64,000 nucleotides of DNA from Ahaetulla prasina (GCF_028640845.1 NC_080539.1:104868554-104932553); one strand, 5' to 3'. Shown: positions 24,227 to 36,149, counted from the first letter of the stretch. Program-made: numbers and translations. The notes: generated by a model from the letters alone, not told the origin.

Positions 24227-25345
24227 TTGTTATTCCTAACAAACAGGAAGCAGCAGGTGAAGCTAAGTAAGATCACATCAAACACCTGTACAATTAGCAC
24301 AGGGGCCCCCCAAGGCTGTGTGCTCTCCCCACTTCTCTTCTCTCTGTATACCAATGACTGCATCTCCAATGATCCATCTGTTAAGCTACTGAAGTTCGCA
24401 GATGACACAACAGTGATTGGTCTCATTCGAGACAATGACGAATCCGCATATAGACGAGAGGTCAAACGACTAGCCTTGTGGTGCAACCAAAACAATCTGG
24501 AACTGAACACACTCAAAACCGTAGAAATGGTGGTAGACTTTAGGAAAAACCCTTCCATACTTCCACCTCTCACAATACTTGACAACACAGTATCAACAGT
24601 AGAAACCTTCAAATTTCTGGGTTCTATCATATCGCAAGATCTCAAATGGACAGCTAACATCAAAAACATCATTAAAAAGGACAACAAAGAATGTTCTTTC
24701 TGCGCCAACTCAGTAAGCTCAAACTGCCCAAGGAGCTGCTGATCCAATTCTACAGAGGAATTATTGAGTCTGTCATTTGCACCTCTATAACTGTCTGGTT
24801 CGGTTCTGCAACCCAACAAGAAAAACACAGACTTCAGAGGATAATTAGAACTGCAGAAAAAATAATTGCTACCAACCTGCCTTCCATTGAGGACCTGTAT
24901 ACTGCACGAATCAAGAAGAGGGCCGTGAAAATATTTGCAGATCCCTCGCATCCTGGACATAAACTGTTTCAACTCCTACCCTCAAAACGACGCTATAGAG
25001 CACTGCACACCAGAACAACTAGACACAAGAACAGTTTTTTCCCGAAGGCCATCACTCTGCTAAACAAATAATTCCCTCAACACTGTCAGACTATTTACTG
25101 AATCTGCACTACTATTAATCGTTTCATAGTTCCCATCACCAATCTCTTTCCACTTATGACTGTATGACTATAACTTGTTGCTGTCAATCCTTATGATTTA
25201 TATTGATATATTGATCATCAATTGTGTTGTAAATGTTGTACCTTGATGAACGTATCTTTTCTTTTATGTACACTGAGAGCATATGCACCAAGACAAATTC
25301 CTTGTGTGTCCAATCACACTTGGCCAATAAATCCTTTATTATTTA
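24227..25345 (+). pseudogene. L2-type LINE: 3' half of reverse transcriptase plus 3' tail
   Basis: This is the C-terminal part of a non-LTR retrotransposon ORF2, starting inside the RT domain. STGAPQGCVLSPLLFSLYTN and the catalytic FADD (LLKFADDTTVIG) are both present, about residues 25-70. After a frame change at about 24700 a second frame continues (FYRGIIESVICTSITVWFGS ... RRYRALHTRT) to a stop near 25071. About 270 bp of 3' UTR follow and end GGCCAATAAATC. Endonuclease and N-terminal RT are missing, the usual 5' truncation. It is clearly a LINE of the L2/CR1 group and not a host gene. The large minus-strand frame over it is its shadow. Confidence 0.92.
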
Positions 25346-26010
25346 TATTATATAAATTGTTCAAACATCCTAAAATCTTGATTTTTCTGAGGGCCTGTTA
25401 ACAAAGCTGACCAAAGACATGTTTTTTGGACAAAGCTGACCAAACACATGTTTTATGTTTCAGGCATAGTTCAAGTTGGCACCACCCTCTTTTGTCTCTT
25501 CAGAAGTCAATTTACTTTGTGGCTCTCAACAATATATCAGAGCATAGACCTGCCAAGTGACACATATTTTCTGTGAAAAAGAAATTGTTGTGGGGCTTAG
25601 GAGAAATAAGGGAAACATAGGGGAAAGTTTTTATTTCTATCATTTGACACCTGAATTGACTGCTAGGGAATGGAGATACACATTAAAGAGTTGCTCCCTA
25701 GCATATTGATAAATTCTATAATTAAATGAACATTTTCTTCACACATGGACATATGTTATTAGGAGCTGGGACCACTTCCTTCTGACCAAGGGCAGTGGTA
25801 AGAAGTGGAGACAACCTCTGTCTTCATTCTAATTTTAATCTTCATTCTTCATTCTTTACTGTGTCAGATTTCCTTTTTCAACAAAACTAGAAGGACAGAA
25901 AGGCAAGTTAGGATCTGTTATAGAAAAAATACACTTCCACTCTTACAGTGGAAAAAGATGGATGTGCAAGAGGAAAATAAAGAAGGTTTGTAAAAACTTG
26001 CTAATAGTGT
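25346..26010. other. No recognised feature
   Basis: AT-rich non-coding sequence. Confidence 0.5.
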
Positions 26011-26220
26011 TTTATTGTTGTTTGTGCTTTCAAGTTAGTGTTGACTCCTGTCAACTTCCAGGACCAGATCTTGCCATTTTATTGGCAAGATTTTGGAAGT
26101 GGTTTGCCATCATGTCCTTCTAGAGCTGAGCAAAAATGACTGGTCTAAGGTCACCCAACTGGCTTCATCCCTCATGTGTGACTAGGTTCACTGTCTCCTG
26201 GTTTCTAGTTTGGTGTTTTT
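26011..26220 (-). mobile_element. tRNA-derived SINE (older family)
   Basis: Same family as 12045-12273. Shared blocks include 'ggcaagattttggaagtggtttgcc', 'ctggtctaaggtcacccaactggc' and 'tcctggtttctagtttggtg'. Confidence 0.65.
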
Positions 26221-27755
26221 AATAATGCTCTGAATAATAAAAATACTAATAACACTAATAATTATATTATCTTGCTAATAATCAAGTTTGTTTTTACAGC
26301 AAAGGATGTACTTTGAGAACAGTACATACTTTGAGAATAGACTGAAACATCCAGAAGGTGAGTTTATATTTTCCTAATCTGATAAGAACAGAAGAATTAA
26401 GTTAATCTGTGATTCTTAAAATTAACCTACTTCTGAAAATTTATCCTTTCCTGGAAGCAATAATGAAATTAATAAGTAATTTCAAAATATACAGGGATCT
26501 AGTTTTATCTCATTATGCGGCCAGAAATAGAAATAAAAATTGGTATGCCTCCACAGGGAGCTGCCTTCTATGCTTGCAGGATCATCATAAACATTATCTC
26601 CCACAGATTAGTGAAGGACACTCATTTATACCATGTTGGGTATTGAAATGCTCAGTAACTCAACAGGATAGATATATCTCTTTCACATGGGACTTGCTTC
26701 CCCAAATTTGGTTCCATTCTTGCACAGAAGGAAGATTAACATGTTAAACATATCTGTTTTCTTTTTAATACAGAGAAACTCTTTACACAAGTTTAAAATC
26801 ACATACTGTACTTTTTAGGTAGGCAAATTGGTCTATTTCTGGTCGGTGCCACTGTTACATAAGTGTTGGCTTAAGTGCATCCTATCATATTTAATCCTCT
26901 TTAATAGAAAAAGAAAAAATAACCTACCCTTGGATGAAAATCTGAATTTAAATATTGTCCTGTAATATTCTCTTAAAATATTACAAACATGTTTTATTTT
27001 GGAATAAAAGTTTCTAGAATAATGCATTTTTGCATTTTAAAATATGCATTTTAAACATGGTCTGAGATATATATAAAAAGGATGTATTCAAGAAAGTGCA
27101 AAATCCGTGAAGAACACTAATGTCAGTCTGAATCCATAAAATTCTGGTAGAATGTTCAAAATCCCTTTGTTTAGAATACTGTCTAAGGAACAGAGCGTAT
27201 GTCTTTGGTATTCTTGGACTGATATTCCTGTTAAAATACTAAATTCTAAATATTTTTTCTCTTTAACAGAAAACATGAAACCAAAGTAGCAAATTTAGGA
27301 GGTTGGGGGATTGATTACCTTCCTCTCATTATCAATAATTCTAATTATCTCTTGTATAAATCAAATTCCTCAAACAACTATGATCAGTAATATTTAGACA
27401 GCAAATTATTCTACAAGGGAATACAGTGAAGTATTAAAAAGACATCTGATATTATTTGTTGCCTTTTGATTTGACCCCATATCACTTCAAGGAGTTTTCC
27501 AGCAGTTAAACCACCTCTTTATGGAAAGTGAGATTTGGCCGATTGCCATATCACCAAATGCATATTATACTCTTCTACGTAGTTCACAGTTTAGCTAGCA
27601 GGAAAGTTTGCCAAACAAGTCAGCAAAAGTCTTTATTGCTTTAACAGCTGATTCTATTTATCTTCTACTTTCATATTCAAACAGGTTCCTAAACCTATGA
27701 TAAAATATGGCCTATTGCCCAGTATGTACCAGACAAGAAAAAAAATAGATATTCT
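26221..27755. other. No recognised gene
   Basis: It includes a 112-codon + frame at 26409-26747 without recognisable domain or codon pattern. Otherwise AT-rich non-coding sequence. Confidence 0.5.
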
Positions 27756-27757
27756 AA

Positions 27758-27826
27758 ACTTCTTTGGTGGATCAGGTGCTATATTATATGTCCCAGGGGC
27801 TGTTCTGTATTCAAATTTGACTCTGA
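27758..27826. repeat. About 67-bp direct repeat, copy 1
   Basis: TGGTGGATCAGGTGCTATAT to ATTCAAATTTGACTC recurs at 28830-28897 with one difference (GGGG/GGGA). It borders the snap-back repeat and L2 tail between them. Confidence 0.9.
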
Positions 27827-27937
27827 TTGTCATCAAATCTTCCTTCCATCTGAAGTATTAATATTTCATCTAGACTAAAGATAATACAACATGCAGTCCA
27901 ATGAATTATCACTATGATGCATATAGCAATGTTGGCC

Positions 27938-28215
27938 TATTGGGCTGAGCTCCAACCTCAGCAATTTGGTTGCGAACTTTTTGTCACCATTTGAAGAAAC
28001 ATCATCAGTGCACTTTGAATTGTGCTTGTCTGTCAGAGCACTGGTCTTTAAATACCATTAAATACCATTAAATACCATTTTATGTGCTGCAAATTAATGT
28101 GTCGCATAAAAAGGTATGTAAAGACCAGTGCTTTGACAGACAAGCACAATGTCTTCTTGAATGGTGATGAAATGTTTGAAACCAAATTGCCAAGCTCGGC
28201 GTTCAGGCCAACAGA
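27938..28215. repeat. Imperfect snap-back inverted repeat (about 110-bp arms)
   Basis: Left arm around 27940-28060 (GCAATTTGGTTGCGAAC ... TTGTGCTTGTCTGTCAGAGC) is the reverse complement of 28105-28215. A central loop holds three TTAAATACCAT units. Its ends resemble Penelope-like or foldback terminal repeats of squamates. A TCATCAG (complement CTGATGA) lies at 28002-28008. Confidence 0.8.
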
Positions 28216-28245
28216 CCAACTACCAACCCGAACTACTGATATTCA

Positions 28246-28481
28246 AATAGAATAGAATAGAATAGAATTTTTATTGGCCAAGTGTGATTGGACACACAAG
28301 GAATTTGTCTTGGTGCATATGCTCTCAGTGTACATAAAAGAAAAGATACGTTCATCAAGGTACAACATTTACAACACAATTGATGGTCAATATATCAATA
28401 TAAATCATAAGGATTGCCAGCAACAAGTTATAGTCATACAGTCATAAATGGAAAGAGATTGGTGATGGGAACTATGAGAAG
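28246..28481 (-). mobile_element. L2-type LINE 3' end with (AATAG)n
   Basis: An AATAG array (28246-28268) is followed by the reverse complement of the L2 3' UTR (compare 25130-25330): ATTGGCCAAGTGTGATTGG, CAAGGAATTTGTCTTGGTG, and on to GAGATTGGTGATGGGAAC. 5'-truncated. Confidence 0.9.
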
Positions 28482-28829
28482 TACATAGTACAAAATACAT
28501 TTCATATAGCAATGTTGTAGCAAATTTTATCAAGATGCACATAATAGATGCATCAGCTGTTTAATGCTCCATAGTTTGAAAATGCTACTTCTTTTAGCCT
28601 GCGATCAGCAGTAAGGTTGTAAGTTAGCTGCAGTGGTTCAGCCTGATAGCACAAAAAAAAAAATGTTTTCAGGAGGTGACATTGCAAGGCTCTGGCTCTG
28701 ATCCAACATCACATAGATTGGTTAAAACTTCGTCACTCTTGAATTTTATCTGATAAGTTTATGCCATACAAAATAAAAATTTGATAACCAGAAAAAGTTG
28801 GGAATGCATTAAGCATTCATTGTATATAC

Positions 28830-28897
28830 TTCATTGGTGGATCAGGTGCTATATTATATGTCCCAGGGACTGTTCTGTATTCAAATTTGACTCAGAT
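28830..28897. repeat. About 67-bp direct repeat, copy 2
   Basis: Near-identical to 27758-27826. See findings. Confidence 0.9.
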
Positions 28898-29788
28898 TTG
28901 CTGTTCAGGATTGAACAGTCCAAATCATCAATTGCTAGTAGTTGTAGTAATGTTGTAGAACAATATTGAATCAGATTTTAAAACATATGACTGAGTTGGG
29001 TACCATCACTCAGAAGTATTTCTACAGTCCAATTATGTGCATATTTACTTAGCTTATATTGAATGTAATGGCTTTGTCAAATATGCATGAATATGGAACA
29101 TAATCTTAAAGATGGCAGTCCTTTGCACACTTACCAGAGGATCCATCATTGGGACTTCTGGGTAATTATTCTCAGAACTAAGTTTGGATATAGTTCTTAG
29201 TATTCCTATTTTGAAACAGATTTCACGGAGGCTAGGAGAAGATAGCAAGTTACCTAATTTTGTTCAATTCACTAGGTAGCGGAGAGTCAAAAATAAAGGA
29301 AAAGGGAAAACCTGGTGAAAACCTGACAGAGGTGATCGTTCTTAAATCAGATAACAGAAAGATCAAACGGATAACTTTCAAACAGGGCAACTATTTTATG
29401 TGAAAATGCAGACAGCTCCCAAGATCTAATTCATCTGCTCATTTCTTAGAGCAGCAATGAAGATGATCTTTCATTCTGAATAGATGCTGATATATTGACA
29501 GTTTCTTCATGAAAGTAATTTTTTTTTTGCCACACACCAGTCTCAAATTGTTTTCCCCAAGTAAACTTTCCATTAAACCATGAAGGAGATTGGTACACTT
29601 TGGCAAATCGGTCTAAAACTTTGTTTTTCTTTTTACAGTCTATGAATGATAATGGGAAATCTTATGTTGAATAGCCACCATAATACAGTGATGAGTAGTG
29701 CTAATAGGAAGCCCATAACTTTTCTCATGGTAATAACAAACAATAGTGTATAAATGTATAGATCCTTCAGAGTGATACCATTTTAAAA
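28898..29788. other. No recognised feature
   Basis: AT-rich sequence with no named repeat or domain. Confidence 0.5.
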
Positions 29789-30013
29789 GAGCCCCGGTGG
29801 TGCAGTGGTTAGAATGCAATATTGCAAGCTGACTCTGCCCACTGTTTGATCCTGACTGGCTCAAGGTTGACTCAGCCTTCCATCCTTCTAAGGTGGGTAA
29901 AATGAAGACCTAGATTATTGGGGGCAATATGCTGACTCTGTAAACTGCAGTAAAGTACTGGAGACTGCAGTAAAGTACTGGAATAGTATATAAGTCTATG
30001 TATTATTGCTATC
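29789..30013 (+). mobile_element. tRNA-derived SINE
   Basis: It begins GAGCCCCGGTGGTGCAGTGG (tRNA-like box A), then 'tggctcaaggttgactcagcc', 'gtaaaatgaag', and a tail 'tataagtctatgtattattgctat'. A short internal duplication of 'gcagtaaagtactgga' is present near 29948-29982. Confidence 0.88.
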
Positions 30014-30768
30014 ATAAATGCAGTCATATTAACCATTGAAGACTTTTCTATACGGATCATAGAACTTGCACACTTGAAAAGGAATGCCCCCGAAACATCT
30101 CTCACAAAGTCAATTGTTATAATCAGCAGCCTGGAAAACCTTTACAGGTCATAATGATATTCTGTTACTGCAGCGATGTTGTATCACATGCACACAGGTC
30201 AGGAACAAATGGGAGGAAAAAAACTCTACTGTATTTTTAATTCCCTTTTAAAGACCCTCATTGACCCCTGTCTGAGCTGGCAAATTGAAATGAAAAGCTG
30301 CCTGTGCTTTCAAGCCTGAATGGTTTTCTATTACAGTAAAGCCATTCGGGTTTCTTCTCTCTTATCTTTCCACAGCAGCCAATTGGGAATACTTTGGCCT
30401 TTAACCAGCCTTCTCCAAACTGGTGTTCCCTTAGCAAAGCCACTTTAAAGAATGCTGCAGGGAGGGTTATTAAGACAAAAGCTAGCTCCATGTGCTCCGA
30501 TTTAGTTTGAGAGTCCCACTGTTAATCATCACCCCAGAATACAAGGTCAGCAGGCACATTCTGTAATGAATGTATGGAATGCATAGATAGGTCTATTCAC
30601 GGTTATCAGTATGGTAATTACGTTACAGAATTACGTAATTAACTCTAGGGTATAGTCTTATGATCATTATTTAGTTCTATAGTTCCATTCATTTGCATAG
30701 GCCTTTCTAGAGATCACTTTATGCTATGGACCTTCACCCCAAAATCTAAACTAGCTTAGAATCCAAAG
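30014..30768. other. No recognised gene; possible unique conserved-looking block
   Basis: 30240-30500 is less AT-rich than its surroundings and matches no repeat I know. I cannot show conservation from one sequence. Confidence 0.4.
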
Positions 30769-30774
30769 TAAAGC

Positions 30775-30894
30775 AGGGATGTCCAAATCCATTTCATCGA
30801 GGGCTGCATCAGGGCTGTGTTTGACCTTGGGGCACCAGGTGGGCGTGGCTGGGGTGGGTGTGGCCCTGTTTGACATCCTTGAACTAAGATATAC
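30775..30894. mobile_element. Short hAT-type MITE (CAGGGATGTCCAAA...TTTGACATCCTTG)
   Basis: Inverted ends CAGGGATGTC and GACATCCTTG. The interior is rich in 'gggcgtggctgggg'. The 8-bp target duplication is not clear. Confidence 0.55.
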
Positions 30895-31205
30895 TAGCTG
30901 GAAAAAAATAACATGTTCAATATCTACATGATACCATTGGGTGAAGTCATCCATCAATTCAGGGTGAGGTATCATTAATATGCGGATTATACCTACTTCT
31001 ATATAAAATCCCAGGTCCAATGGGACATGTGGTAAAGGGTTTGGCAAGATCTCTGGAGGATTTCAGGGCCTGTATGGGCAGAATCATGGCTAGACTCATC
31101 TGGTGGAGATGGTGGAGGTCAGTGGATATAGAAGCCATGGTGCTGGGAAAATTTCAGTCCTAAGCAGGGGATCAGTTGCATAACTAACAGTAAAGTATTT
31201 AGAAC
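30895..31205 (+). pseudogene. LINE reverse transcriptase fragment
   Basis: The + frame reads IFNIYMIPLGEVIHQFRVRY, an H, a stop, then YADYTYFYI. It matches the RT palm of the reptile LINE whose intact form reads 'YMKPLGEVIR.FG...YADDTQLY'. The second catalytic Asp is replaced (YADY) and stops interrupt it. It is a short dead fragment. Confidence 0.75.
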
Positions 31206-32092
31206 TGTCCAAGGCATTCACTATGCAGGTTGTCCAAGCAGGGAGAGGTTGATCATTGCCCCTAAAAAATTCTCTATTTCTATCCAGAATTTTACATTCT
31301 GTTATTTTAAAAATAAAAATAAAGGATTTCAGAAAAATAAGTTTCTTTCTCTCCCCACTTTAGCAATAAAATAAGCTTTCTGTAATATTTTGGTTGTTGT
31401 TACGGTTGTCATTTGTTTGAGAACCAAAAGTATGAAGTTTAACTGAAGGATTGAATTTTTTTAAACCAGTGGATGAAGTGATGTCTCATAATCCTTAATT
31501 CACATTTAGTAATTTTACTCATGGTTTAGCTAAAATAAATAGGAAGTTAATCCAAAAATTCCACTTACATAATTCAGAAATAATGATCTTCAGTCAGTAC
31601 AAAATGTGATTCATTTGAGGAACATGTACAGATTTTTTGACTTGGCAAGAATTTACTTGCCTGTGAAGGTATTAATTTATAAAGCAGTCTTTATTATACT
31701 CTAGAACACTGTGCAAGTTATAAAAAAATATTAGCTTAGGAAATAAAACTGTCTGGAGTCCTTAATAGAGCAAATGTGTCTACGCAAATGCAAGATGCTT
31801 TGAATTCAGCAGATTTATTCTCAGATAAGTGAATATAAGAATGCAGTCTCTGTTAAATTAAGATGTCTTGCTTTCAAGTTTATAAAACTGTAAGCAGGTG
31901 CAATATTATTTCTCTCTGGAAATAGTATCAGAATTTATGTGGTATTGCACAGGTTCTTTAAAATACCATTCCTAGAACTCCTTTTCTTCTGCAGAACCGC
32001 CAGATAAAAAAGATAATAAGAACAGTACCAACAGCAATAGCAACAACAATGAAAACATACCTTATGTACTATTAGGCAGTCTTGTATGTATG
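31206..32092. other. No recognised feature
   Basis: AT-rich. An Asn/Ser-rich open stretch near 32000-32060 was considered as an exon and rejected. Confidence 0.5.
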
Positions 32093-32100
32093 GCATATAT

Positions 32101-32393
32101 CAGTGATGGCTAACCTTTTCTGGACCGAGTGCCCAAAGTGCACATGCACACACATGAATGTGCACGCATGCGCCCATACCCTCAAAATACAATGCACGCG
32201 CAGCCCCTGTGCATGCGCCCGGCCTCCACGCAGGTGCACGTGCCCCCCCCCATGCATGTGCATGTGGTCCGAAGACCAGCTGGCCGGCAGGAGGCATGCA
32301 TGGTGGAGCTGAACTGGGATAATGGCCCGTGTGCCCACAGAGAGGGTGCAGCGTGCCACCTCTGGCAAGCGCGCCATAGGTTCGCCATCATGA
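32101..32393. mobile_element. hAT-type non-autonomous element, 293 bp (CAGTGATGGCTAACC...GGTTCGCCATCA)
   Basis: Inverted ends. Flanking 8-mers GCATATAT (32093-32100) and GCCTATAT (32394-32401) match at 7 of 8. The interior is CpG- and ATGCGC-rich, so many long antisense frames appear by chance. Related copy at 35214-35545. Confidence 0.85.
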
Positions 32394-32401
32394 GCCTATA
32401 T

Positions 32402-33919
32402 ATAATATCCCTGACTATCAATAATTCAGAACTAATCACTGAACTTCTAAACTAAAAATGTCTGAAACACCTTTCTTCGTTACCCCAATGCTTATTCCAT
32501 TCATTCATAAAATCTATGGGATGTTTACTTTCATAGGAAAAATCTTTGTGGCTGAAGGATCAACTTCTTCTCTTCTTACTTTATCTTCTAGAGGAGAAAG
32601 AGAGCTTATTTGCTTACATCCCTCTGGATGCAGCCTGTAGAATGCTACTTGTTAAAACAAAAAGTTCAGAAGGATGAGTATTTCTAGTCTGCTCAATCTT
32701 TTCCACATTAAAATGAGGATTTCACACCCGTGGCTTTATGTTTCAGCAGGGAATAAAATTGCTAGAAACTGTGAAAAATTTGCACTATATGTGAATAAAA
32801 AAAAAATAGCCACCTCCCAAACAGCTAAATTGGTTTTTCACATGTACATATTGTGTTATAATAATAATCAAAAATTTAAACAATTTGTGCCCTTTCAGTA
32901 TATGTCTAGCATACGCAAAATCTACAGCAAAGATATTTTCACAACTAAATTGTCAAAGGACCAACCTCAAGTTCTCTGCCCCAAAAGCATTTGAGATAGA
33001 TACTCTTCAGTTCCACCTGTCTACATATAAGCCAACATCACTTATAATTGCAGAGTAATGTTCTGTAATATTCTTTTAATTATAATTATTTTTGCAGCCA
33101 TGGAGGTTAATGAATGTGGTTGACAAGGAGACATAAAATTTCAGTTTTATAATGTTTCACCCTAGCAAACAGCTACTAGAAAAGCATTATTGCATAAAGT
33201 ACAAAACTGCTAATTGATAAAGAACATTGCAAAAATAATAGTGTAGCAATTGATGCATTCTTAAGTCCATTCACTTTACAAACCAGCAAATGCACTTCAT
33301 TTTTACTAATAAGGAAAACATTGAATAAAATCAGTGTAATGTGACATTTTAAAATTAATAGATTCTTTTATGTTTTTGAAAATACAGCATAATTTTTACT
33401 TGTGGGCGGCAAGATTCATTTAGCGTTTGGAAGACTTCTGTGCAAAGTCTTATTCTCCCTGATTTTTCCTGAGACGACTTGTAAAAAACATTTTAATAAA
33501 TTACTGTATTTGTAGATGAAAACAGCTTCTTATGAACTAGTATGCAAACCTGCATTTAGCAGTGTCAATGTCCAGCTAAATATTATAGCCTTGGAATCAT
33601 CCAATCATTGTCAAATAAGCAGAGCATAGTCAATGCTAATGGACGTAGGTATCTGGAATGGGAATTATCATGTTGGGGAAATCCATAGCTAGGTTGAATA
33701 GCCTCAGCTATAGTTTCAGAGGAGCTATCAGAAAAAGTTACTTGAAAGCATATAATATTTTTACTACCTAATAACTTGCCACTAGGAAAAGCAGAACACA
33801 TAAAGGACCCTCTGGAAATTTGCACATGGATACATCAAATCCTATAGGATCCCCAGCAAAGTGAAGCTACACTTCGTCAAGGGGCTGTCTCCAGTTAAAA
33901 TATTTTCCTGATTTTTCCC
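32402..33919. other. No recognised gene
   Basis: AT-rich. The 106-codon frame at 32674-32994 has no domain. Confidence 0.5.
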
Positions 33920-34288
33920 AAGGTCGTGGTGGCTCAGTGGTTAGAATGCAGTATTGCAGGCTAACTCTTCCCACTGCCAGGAGTTTGATCCTGACTGGCT
34001 CGAGGTTGACTCAGCCTTCCATCCTTCCGAGGTTAGTAAAATGAGGACCCAGATTGTTGGGGGCAATATGCTGACATTGTAAACTGCCCAGAGTGTGCTG
34101 TAAAGCAGGGCTCTCCAACCTTGGTCCCTTTAAGACTTGTGGACTTCAACTTCCAGAGTCCCTCAGCCAGCAAAGCTGGCTGAGGTACTCTGGGAGTTGA
34201 AGTCCACAAGTCTTAAAGGGACCAAGGTTGGAGAGCCCTGCTGTAAAGCCCTATGGGGTGAGATATAATTCTAAATGTTATTGCTATG
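33920..34288 (+). mobile_element. tRNA-derived SINE split by a MITE
   Basis: Head AGGTCGTGGTGGCTCAGTGG, body 'tcgaggttgactcagccttc', 'atgaggacccagattgttgg', then the MITE at 34106-34240, and the SINE tail resumes ending in 'ttattgctat'. Confidence 0.88.
34106..34240. mobile_element. Palindromic hAT MITE, 135 bp, TSD CTGTAAAG
   Basis: CAGGGCTCTCCAACCTTGGT and its reverse complement at the ends. Perfect 8-bp duplications CTGTAAAG at 34098-34105 and 34241-34248. It sits inside an older SINE. Confidence 0.95.
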
Positions 34289-35020
34289 GGAGGGCTTTCA
34301 GTCCAATGATTCTTCAGAACTGGAAGGCTCATCCAGTAAGTTAAAGGTGAGAAAGGATCATGAGATCAAATTTCCTAGGGGACCTCTGGTTCAGTGATTT
34401 AATTTTTTTATTTTAATATGAATGGGGTAATGCTTTTCTTATAACAATTAAGAAGTTTGGATGATAAAGCTGTGGCTACATATTTCTATGTAGTTGTATG
34501 CCCTGTTGACAGATCTTAAATTCAAACGTAACACGAAGCAGGCGAAAATTGGTAAATCTTGTTACATAAAAATTCCTTTCAAGGACATTCTGTTCTCTCT
34601 TTCTTTCCAGGTGACATTCCTGACTAGAACTAATAACTATGCTACTTTACAGCCGGCTGTGTACACATAACCTGTTAGATTACTGGAATGCTAGACCGAA
34701 CAATTTAAGACAAAGGGACAAGTGCATGCAAAAAGCAAAGAAAATAGTTTTTATCAATAGTTTGCAAGCAATCAAATTATTAGGCCAATACCCTTGAAGC
34801 ATCCCTGTAGGTGAAAATGAGGCTTTTCATCTTTCCCGAACATCTGCTGCAAAATCCTGAGCTTTATCATAATCCCTTATAATACAGAAGGGATTTCGCA
34901 TGGACTCTCTGCACATTTAATGACTCATTTTGGCGGTTGGTGGAAGCCAATTGTACAACGCACAAATCGTTCTGCCAACCTTGAGAGCAAAGCTCCCCCT
35001 CAAGTGCAGGAGCTGTCAGG

Positions 35021-35021
<1 letters not shown>
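34289..35021. other. No recognised feature
   Basis: Non-coding, AT-rich. Confidence 0.5.

Positions 35022-35058
<37 letters not shown>
35022..35058. repeat. (CA)n microsatellite
   Basis: About 18 CA units. Confidence 0.97.
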
Positions 35059-35062
<4 letters not shown>

Positions 35063-35213
35063 GTATGCACAAAAAACTTTTTCACAAATATTCCCTGGAT
35101 GTTCATTAGGAAATGAAACAGTGTCTGCGACTGGCATTGGGCATTCATTAAAGGCATGGAAAGTTTCCCTTCAGCAGCCTAAAACTAGTTCATTAGACTT
35201 TGATTGCCTAAGT

Positions 35214-35545
35214 CTATGATGGCGAACCTAGGGCACGCAAGCCAGAGGTGGCACACAGAGCCCTCTCTGTGGGCACGTGCGCCATCGCCAGCTGCTCTTC
35301 TGGTTTCTGGTGTGCATATGCGGGCTGGCCAGCTGGTCTTTGTGGGTGCTGGAGCGCCTGAAAATGGCCCCAAAGATGACCAAACAAACCAGGCTGTTTT
35401 CCGGGCCGTTTTCAGGCCGTTTTTCCAAAAATGCATGTGCATGCACGCCAGCCAGCTGGTCTTCAGGTTTCTGGTGCTTCAGCATGCACACATGCACCGA
35501 CGTCCCAGTTTGGGCACTTGGTGCCATAAAGGTTCGCCATCACTG
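35214..35545. mobile_element. hAT-type non-autonomous element, 332 bp
   Basis: Ends CTATGATGGCGAACCTA and GGTTCGCCATCACTG are inverted and related to 32101-32393. The interior repeats 'gccagctggtcttc.ggtttctggtg' twice. The target duplication is unclear. Confidence 0.8.
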
Positions 35546-36044
35546 CCCTTTCCAAAGTACAAATGAAGCAGATTAGTTTGAATCTTATTCAGGTACCTGG
35601 CTAAATGTTTGAGAGACACAAACCATGCAAGGGAAGGGATTCACACTGTCCCAATAATGTCATGTATATTGACTTTACATCACTTCACACCAGCCTTGTT
35701 CTGGATGCACAAAATTCAGGATTTAAAGAAGCGAGAAGGTACGCTGAGAATGAGACCCGAACAATCAATATCGTGTCTTCCTTTCCCTAATTGGAAATGG
35801 GAAATTTAGGTCCCTTGAACTCAATACTGATTAAGGGCAGATCTTAAAAAGGCTTTCTGCACAACATAATCTCTTTTTTTTGGTTTCTTCCCTTAAATTA
35901 TGGAAGACTAGGAAGAGTCACAGAAAGACTTTTTACACTCTTTGCTGAAGGATTCACCGAATGAATGACGTCTTGGCCATTATTTATGGATGCATACAAG
36001 CATATTTATGTACTTGTACTTAGCATACAAGTAGAGCTAAATAA

Positions 36045-36048
<4 letters not shown>
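35546..36048. other. No recognised feature
   Basis: Short frames only. Confidence 0.5.

Positions 36049-36076
<28 letters not shown>
36049..36076. repeat. (GT)n microsatellite
   Basis: 14 GT units, followed by a short inverted repeat (CATAAAAAACAAGAGCTTTA and TAAAGCTCTTTTTTATGA, 36084-36150). Confidence 0.97.
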
Positions 36077-36077
<1 letters not shown>

Positions 36078-36149
36078 GCTTTTCATAAAAAACAAGAGCT
36101 TTACATGTATGTATGCATTAAATATAAATATAAAGCTCTTTTTTATGAT

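Noticed and set aside
24214..24972. 252-codon minus-strand open frame, the second longest in the window
   Set aside because: It lies antisense to the L2-type reverse transcriptase and has no domain. It is a shadow of the LINE.
26409..26747. 112-codon + frame as a host gene
   Set aside because: No recognisable domain, AT-rich codons, no splice or promoter context.
31995..32100. Possible exon after a TTCTTCTGCAG acceptor with Asn/Ser-rich coding
   Set aside because: No matching donor site, low-complexity composition, and the frame runs into a MITE.
32072..32455. Overlapping Cys/His-rich frames resembling metal-binding proteins
   Set aside because: They arise from CpG- and ATGCAC-rich interior sequence of a hAT-type element, on both strands and in several frames.
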